Source of the DNA: Ralstonia soli
GTDB lineage: Bacteria > Pseudomonadota > Gammaproteobacteria > Burkholderiales > Burkholderiaceae
Direction of reading: 5' to 3'
Length of the DNA: 32,557 nucleotides
Assembly (NCBI RefSeq): GCF_023955655.1
Contig: NZ_JAMXHT010000016.1
Coordinates: 1 to 32,557, forward strand
In this document: positions 26,390 to 32,557 of the stretch, in pieces
Layout: every line of letters starts with the position of its first letter
Numbering within the stretch: position 1 is the first letter of the stretch
Notes under the pieces: model-generated
The model's input: the letters and a program-made list of their open reading frames with translations, nothing else
What the model was told of the DNA's origin: nothing
Database searches by the model: none
Made by a program: the position numbers and the translations under genes

Positions 26390-27315
26390 GCGACTGCGGC
26401 CGGCCGCGGCAAGGGCCCCATGGCGCCGGTGCGGGCGAGGTGATCTGCGAGGAAATCGACAAACGCGCGCACCTTCGGCAGCAGATGCACGCGCTGCGTG
26501 AATACGGCGTGCAGCGGCACCTCGCGCGCGGCGTAGTCGGTGAGTACCGCCTGCAGCCGTCCGGCTGCGATGTCCTCGCGCACCAGATACGCCGGCCCGA
26601 GCGACACGCCCAACCCAGAACGCGCCGCCTCGCGCAGTACGAGGCTGTTGTTGGCCAGCATCGAGCCATTCACGTGGGCGACGTGGCGCTGGCCGGCCGC
26701 ATCTGTCAGCACCCAGTCGTGCGGCCCGTCGTAGTTGGCATAGACGAGACAGTTGTGTGCGCGCAGGTCGTCCGGCGTGCGTGGAATGCCCCGCTCGCGA
26801 AAATACGACGGCGCGCCATAGATGGCATGCGCGCAACTGGCCAGCCGCCGCGCCACCAGCGAGGAGTCCTCCAGCATGCCGATGCGGATCGCGATGTCGA
26901 TGCGGCCCGCCACCAGATCGGCGTAGCGGTCGTTCATGTCCAGGTCGATCTGCACGGCGGGATAGCGCGCCTGGAATGCGCCCAGCAGCGGTGCCAGCAA
27001 CGTCACCGCAAACGAAGCAGGCGCCGATACCCGCAGCGTGCCCCGGGCCTCGTCGCGCAGCGCGGTCACGGCCTGCTCGGCGGCGTCCACCTGCGCCAGG
27101 CCCTCGCGGCTTTTCTCAAAGAAGGCCGCGCCCGCCTCGGTCAGTGACAGGCGCCGCGTCGTGCGCTGCAGCAGGCGCGTGCCCAGCCGCGCCTCCAACC
27201 GCGCCAGCGCCTTGCTGACCGCACCACGCGAGACGCCCATTGCGTCGGACGCGGCTGACAGGCTGCCGCGCTCCACCACCCGCACGAAGACCACCACGTC
27301 GGAAAGCCGGTCCAT
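26386..27315 (-). CDS. LysR-family transcriptional regulator
   Basis: This 309-residue protein has the N-terminal winged helix-turn-helix ([28 protein letters not shown], about 18-45) followed by [15 protein letters not shown], the hallmark of LysR regulators. A periplasmic-binding-like effector domain (about 90-300) follows. It is transcribed away from the MFS gene across a 99-nt gap and probably controls it, as is common for LysR/transporter pairs. The inducer is unknown. Its stop overlaps that of recQ by 4 nt (CTAG), so the two transcripts collide. Confidence 0.95.
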
Positions 27316-27323
27316 ATTTGCGC

Positions 27324-27335
27324 GTTTCTGGAAAC
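27324..27335. promoter_or_regulatory. Candidate LysR operator palindrome
   Basis: GTTTC (27324-27328) and GAAAC (27331-27335) form a short palindrome 9 bp upstream of the LysR start and inside the divergent gap. LysR regulators bind inverted repeats of the T-N11-A kind in such gaps; this one is near that form. Evidence is by position only. Confidence 0.4.
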
Positions 27336-27373
27336 AATATGACGCCAGAGGCTACCTTAATCCGCTCGAATTG

Positions 27374-27388
27374 GCTGGCTACGATGGG
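27374..27388 (+). promoter_or_regulatory. Weak candidate MFS promoter region
   Basis: TTAATC, 17 nt and TACGAT lie just before the MFS gene, with TACGAT ending near 27386. The -35 match is poor (3 of 6) and the -10 moderate (4 of 6), as expected for an activator-dependent promoter. Confidence 0.25.
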
Positions 27389-27414
27389 TCCTTCCACTCT
27401 TCGTCCAGATCGCC

Positions 27415-28674
27415 ATGACCACCGAAGCTCCCGCTGTTGCCATGTCCAGCGCACCGCCCGTCGATCGGCTCCCGCGTGGCGCCACGCCGCTGTTCGCCGC
27501 CGCCGTCGGGCTCATCGTCGTCAACTTGTTCGGCATCCAGCCGCTGGTCGCCGAGATCGCCATCAGCATCGGCTGGACCACTGCGGCCGCCGGGCTGCTG
27601 GTGACCGCCACGCTCATCGGCTACGGCATCGGTCTCTTGCTGCTGATGCCGCTGACCGACCTGCAGGACAACCGCACGCTCGCTTCGCGCACGCTGTGGG
27701 GTGCGGTGGCGTCGCTGGTGCTGACCACCGTAGCGCATAGCGGGCAGGTGCTGATGCTGGCTGCGTTCGCCATCGGTCTCACATCGACCGTCATCCAGAT
27801 GCTGATTGCGCTGGCCGGACGCTTGGCTGGCGACCACCGGCGCGGGCGGGTGCTCGGCGACATCATGATCGGCCTGAACCTGGGCATCCTGCTGTCGCGC
27901 CCGGCGGCCAGCCTGATCGCGGCGCAATGGAGCTGGCGGGCGTTCTACGGCGCATCGGCGCTGGCGATTGCGGCCCTGGCGATCATGTTGCCGCGCGTGA
28001 TGCCGACCTTCGTGCCGCCGCGCACGCACGCCTACGGCGCGCTGCTGGGCTCGTACGGACGCCTGCTGCGCAGCGAACCATTGTTGCGTCGACGTGCCGC
28101 CACGCAGGCCTTGCTGATGGCGGCGTTCACGCTCTTCTGGACTGCGGTGGCGCTGCGCCTGGCGGCGGCGCCGTTTCATCTATCGCAAAACGGCATCGGC
28201 ATCTTCGCGCTGTGCGGGGCCGCCGGCGTCGTGGCGGCACCCGTGGCTGGGCGACTGGCGGATCGCGGCTTGGTGCGCCTGGGGACGCTGCTTGCGCATG
28301 GCAGCGCGGCGACGGGGTTGCTGTTGGCGCTGGCTTCAGCGGTGGTGCCTGGCCTGAGCGTCCCCGTCATGTTGATGATGCTGGTGATCGCCGCCTTGCT
28401 GCTTGATTTTGGCGCCGTTGGTGATCAGGCGCTGGGCCGCTATCTGGTGAATACGCTGGCACCAGAGGTTCGAGGATGCGTGAATGGCCTGTACACGGGG
28501 GCGTTCTTCTTTGGCGCGGCGATTGGCGGCGGTTTGGCCGGCCTGGCCTGGGCGCGTGCTGGCTGGGTCGGCGTATCGGTTCTTGCGCTAGGGTTTGTGG
28601 TGGCTGCGGCACTTGTGTTCCTGTGGCCCAACCCGGCCACGCGTGCCATCGGTGCCACACCACGCCGCTGCTGA
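27415..28674 (+). CDS. Major facilitator superfamily transporter
   Basis: This 419-residue inner-membrane protein has about 12 predicted hydrophobic segments from residue 24 to 412, with a short charged N-terminal tail. A variant of the MFS loop 2-3 motif is visible at LLLMPLTDLQDNR, and a second-half counterpart at PVAGRLADRGLVRLG, where the GRLADR core is clear. It resembles proton-driven drug or metabolite exporters; the substrate cannot be told. A second in-frame ATG at 27442 is an alternative start. The divergent LysR gene is its probable regulator. Confidence 0.93.
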   Translation: MTTEAPAVAMSSAPPVDRLPRGATPLFAAAVGLIVVNLFGIQPLVAEIAISIGWTTAAAGLLVTATLIGYGIGLLLLMPLTDLQDNRTLASRTLWGAVASLVLTTVAHSGQVLMLAAFAIGLTSTVIQMLIALAGRLAGDHRRGRVLGDIMIGLNLGILLSRPAASLIAAQWSWRAFYGASALAIAALAIMLPRVMPTFVPPRTHAYGALLGSYGRLLRSEPLLRRRAATQALLMAAFTLFWTAVALRLAAAPFHLSQNGIGIFALCGAAGVVAAPVAGRLADRGLVRLGTLLAHGSAATGLLLALASAVVPGLSVPVMLMMLVIAALLLDFGAVGDQALGRYLVNTLAPEVRGCVNGLYTGAFFFGAAIGGGLAGLAWARAGWVGVSVLALGFVVAAALVFLWPNPATRAIGATPRRC

Positions 28675-28707
28675 GCGGGGTCGTCCGTCGCCAGACGGGG
28701 AGCGTGC

Positions 28708-28736
28708 TTGACGCTTGCAAAACACCCGGCTATAGT
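28708..28736 (+). promoter_or_regulatory. Promoter of the str operon (rpsL-rpsG-fusA-tuf)
   Basis: TTGACG (28708-28713), a 17-nt spacer and TATAGT (28731-28736) make a near-consensus sigma-70 promoter, the best in the window. Transcription should begin near 28743, giving a 5' UTR of about 230 nt. A small inverted repeat AGCGT/ACGCT (28701-28705/28711-28715) overlaps the -35 element. Confidence 0.8.
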
Positions 28737-28904
28737 GCCAGATTCGAGTTTTTGGCTTCTGGCTTCGCACGCCCATGCCCGGCAAAGCGCTGTGCAAGGC
28801 ATCTGAACCAGACGGGCTCGCGCTCTTTGGTCTCGATCTGTTCCCGCAGGTCCTCTCTCCAGAGCGTTCTGCTCGCCACTTCCATAAAACCCGATTGCGC
28901 CGTC

Positions 28905-28923
28905 CGCCTCACAAAATGAGGCG
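28905..28923 (+). other. Hairpin in the rpsL leader
   Basis: CGCCTCA (28905-28911) pairs perfectly with TGAGGCG (28917-28923) around CAAAA, about 50 nt before the rpsL start. The remaining leader from 28743 contains no gene. A role in translation control is possible but unproven. Confidence 0.45.
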
Positions 28924-28973
28924 TTCACGTCATGTGAGCCGGCGATTTTTCAAAAACCAAGCTGGATTGAACA

Positions 28974-29351
28974 ATGCCAACCATCAATCAACTGGTTCGC
29001 AAGCCCCGCGTCTCGGAAAAGCTGAAGAGCAAGAGCCCGGCACTTGAGAACTGCCCGCAGCGTCGCGGCGTGTGCACCCGCGTGTACACCACGACGCCGA
29101 AGAAGCCGAACTCGGCACTGCGTAAGGTCGCCAAGGTGCGTCTGACCAACGGTTTCGAAGTCATTTCGTACATCGGCGGTGAAGGCCACAACCTGCAAGA
29201 ACACAGCGTCGTGCTGATCCGCGGCGGCCGTGTGAAGGACTTGCCGGGTGTGCGTTACCACATCGTGCGCGGTTCCCTTGACCTGCAAGGCGTCAAGGAT
29301 CGTAAGCAAGCGCGTTCGAAGTACGGCGCGAAGCGCCCGAAGAAGGCCTAA
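28974..29351 (+). CDS. rpsL: 30S ribosomal protein S12
   Basis: S12 sits at the decoding centre and controls accuracy. The 125-residue protein has the invariant [13 protein letters not shown] and [13 protein letters not shown] segments. The streptomycin-relevant residues K43 and K88 (counting Met) and P91 are all wild type, so no S12-based streptomycin resistance is expected. It is the first gene of the str operon and is followed by a 199-nt gap with alternative hairpins before rpsG. Confidence 0.99.
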   Translation: MPTINQLVRKPRVSEKLKSKSPALENCPQRRGVCTRVYTTTPKKPNSALRKVAKVRLTNGFEVISYIGGEGHNLQEHSVVLIRGGRVKDLPGVRYHIVRGSLDLQGVKDRKQARSKYGAKRPKKA

Positions 29352-29424
29352 GTGGTCAGTGAGATCGGCCCGCGCGTGTTGTGCAAATGCGGGGTCACGG
29401 TCTTGTCATGAGCAGGCGGTACAA

Positions 29425-29453
29425 CGGTGCGTTTTTTGACCGCACTGGCACCG
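29425..29453 (+). other. Alternative hairpins between rpsL and rpsG
   Basis: CGGTGC (29425-29430) can pair with GCACCG (29448-29453), or GTGCG (29427-29431) with CGCAC (29441-29445); the two stems compete. In E. coli the rpsL-rpsG gap binds S7 to repress translation; this is the equivalent place. The 10-bp direct repeat TAAGTGGTCA occurs at 29349-29358 and 29459-29468, on either side. Confidence 0.4.
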
Positions 29454-29550
29454 TCGAGTAAGTGGTCACCCGGCTCAGATTGTTGAAAAGCAAGCTAGTT
29501 GGTGGCCGGAGAACCGAAGCGGTTCTCAACTGAACAGAGAAGGAAAGAAG

Positions 29551-30021
29551 ATGCCACGTCGTCGTGAAGTCCCCAAGCGGGAAATTCTGCCGGACCCGAA
29601 GTTCGGCAATGTGGAAGTCGCCAAGTTCATGAACGTCCTGATGCTGGACGGCAAGAAGTCGGTGGCTGAGCGTATCGTCTACGGTGCGTTCGACCAGATC
29701 GAGAAGAAGGCGGGCAAGGCCCCCATCGAGGTGTTCTCGGTTGCCATCAACAACATCAAGCCGGTGGTGGAAGTGAAGAGCCGCCGCGTTGGTGGTGCTA
29801 ACTATCAGGTGCCGGTCGAAGTCCGGCCGTCGCGTCGTCTGGCATTGGCGATGCGTTGGCTGCGGGAAGCTGCGAAGAAGCGCAGCGAGAAGTCGATGGC
29901 CCTGCGTCTGGCTGGTGAACTGCTCGAGGCCTCGGAAGGCCGCGGCGGCGCCATGAAGAAGCGCGACGAAGTGCACCGCATGGCTGAAGCCAACAAGGCG
30001 TTCTCGCACTTCCGCTTCTAA
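29551..30021 (+). CDS. rpsG: 30S ribosomal protein S7
   Basis: S7 starts assembly of the 30S head and contacts tRNA at the E site. The 156-residue protein has [19 protein letters not shown] at the N-terminus, [14 protein letters not shown], and [11 protein letters not shown] in the beta hairpin, ending SHFRF. A ribosome site AAGGAAAG (29540-29547) precedes the ATG. In E. coli it is the autoregulator of the str operon. Confidence 0.99.
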   Translation: MPRRREVPKREILPDPKFGNVEVAKFMNVLMLDGKKSVAERIVYGAFDQIEKKAGKAPIEVFSVAINNIKPVVEVKSRRVGGANYQVPVEVRPSRRLALAMRWLREAAKKRSEKSMALRLAGELLEASEGRGGAMKKRDEVHRMAEANKAFSHFRF

Positions 30022-30045
30022 GCGACGCGAGACGTTGTTGGTTGC

Positions 30046-30111
30046 TGGGCGGGCTGTGTGCGCACATCTCGCCCATTTGTATTAGGGGCGTTCGCCATGT
30101 GGCGGCGCCCC
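30046..30111 (+). other. Two hairpins between rpsG and fusA
   Basis: TGGGCG (30046-30051) pairs with CGCCCA (30070-30075), with an inner TGTG/CACA stem. GGGGCG (30085-30090) pairs with CGCCCC (30106-30111), with an inner CGCCA/TGGCG stem (30093-30097/30100-30104). Neither ends in a proper T-run; processing or stability roles are likely. Confidence 0.5.
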
Positions 30112-30134
30112 GTTGACGAATCAGAGGATTAACC

Positions 30135-32261
<2,127 letters not shown>

Positions 32262-32272
32262 TCAATGTGTTT

Positions 32273-32298
32273 GGGCGATGCGCATGTGCGTGTCGCCC
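32273..32298 (+). other. Hairpin between fusA and tuf
   Basis: GGGCGA (32273-32278) pairs with TCGCCC (32293-32298), and GCGCA/TGCGT pair inside, in the 82-nt gap. No T-run follows. It may stabilise or process the fusA-tuf message. Confidence 0.45.
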
Positions 32299-32343
32299 GC
32301 ATCCAAATCTAGTAATTAGCCGATTCCGAATTGAGGAGCTGAC

Positions 32344-32557
32344 ATGGCAAAGGAAAAGTTCGAGCGGACCAAGCCGCACGTGAACGTTGGGACGATTGGT
32401 CACGTTGACCACGGCAAGACGACGCTGACCGCAGCGATCGCAACCGTGCTGTCGAGCAAGTTCGGTGGCGAAGCGAAGAAGTACGACGAAATCGACGCAG
32501 CGCCGGAAGAAAAGGCACGCGGCATCACGATCAACACCGCGCACATCGAGTACGAGA
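32344..32557 (+). CDS. tuf: Elongation factor Tu, 5' part (3' end outside window)
   Basis: The first 71 residues of EF-Tu are seen, with the G1 motif [14 protein letters not shown] (19-32 approximately) and the switch I segment [21 protein letters not shown] lies just upstream of the ATG. It is the fourth gene of the str operon (the tufA position) and continues past the window edge. It is oriented as the tuf copy at the left edge. Confidence 0.99.
   Translation, partial: MAKEKFERTKPHVNVGTIGHVDHGKTTLTAAIATVLSSKFGGEAKKYDEIDAAPEEKARGITINTAHIEYE

Noticed and set aside
28476-28973. Small open frames across the end of the MFS gene and the rpsL leader
   Set aside because: They cross the str promoter and lack family resemblance or a ribosome site.

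Overview
The window is GC-rich (roughly 63-65% by eye) chromosomal DNA. Gene content, codon use and the order tuf - tRNA-Trp - secE - nusG - rplKAJL - rpoBC suggest a beta-proteobacterium of the Burkholderiaceae, most likely Ralstonia. The genus assignment is inference; no database was searched.

Layout. Positions 1-13540 hold the transcription/translation core: the 3' end of one EF-Tu gene, tRNA-Trp, secE, nusG, four ribosomal protein genes (L11, L1, L10, L7/L12) and the RNA polymerase genes rpoB and rpoC, closed by a strong terminator. Positions 13640-24363 hold a tight six-gene block of secreted or membrane proteins: DUF2138, DUF1175, a 1588-residue alpha-2-macroglobulin, DUF2300 and two tandem DUF2135 paralogues. 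This is the YfaA/T/S/Q/P (E. coli) or Mag (Pseudomonas aeruginosa) type of bacterial macroglobulin operon. Positions 24476-28674 hold recQ, a convergent LysR regulator and a divergent MFS transporter. A near-consensus promoter at 28708-28736 then starts the str operon: rpsL, rpsG, fusA and the 5' end of a second EF-Tu gene, which runs off the window.

Main biological interest. The macroglobulin block sits between rpoC and rpsL, which are adjacent or nearly so in many bacteria. Its macroglobulin keeps the CxEQ thioester motif, so it should be able to trap proteases covalently. Two of its DUF partners carry cell-wall enzyme signatures that their names hide. DUF1175 has NlpC/P60-like Cys and His motifs. 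DUF2300 has, in order, PBP-like SxxK/SxG/KTW motifs, a SpoIID-like stretch and a C-terminal HExxH. I infer a periplasmic unit coupling protease trapping to peptidoglycan surveillance or repair, parallel to the better-known pairing of macroglobulin with PbpC.

Regulatory structure is abundant. There are hairpins in almost every intercistronic gap of the two ribosomal/RNA polymerase clusters, a branched attenuator between rplL and rpoB, a terminator-like element just before tRNA-Trp, and two mutually exclusive hairpins directly upstream of the macroglobulin operon.
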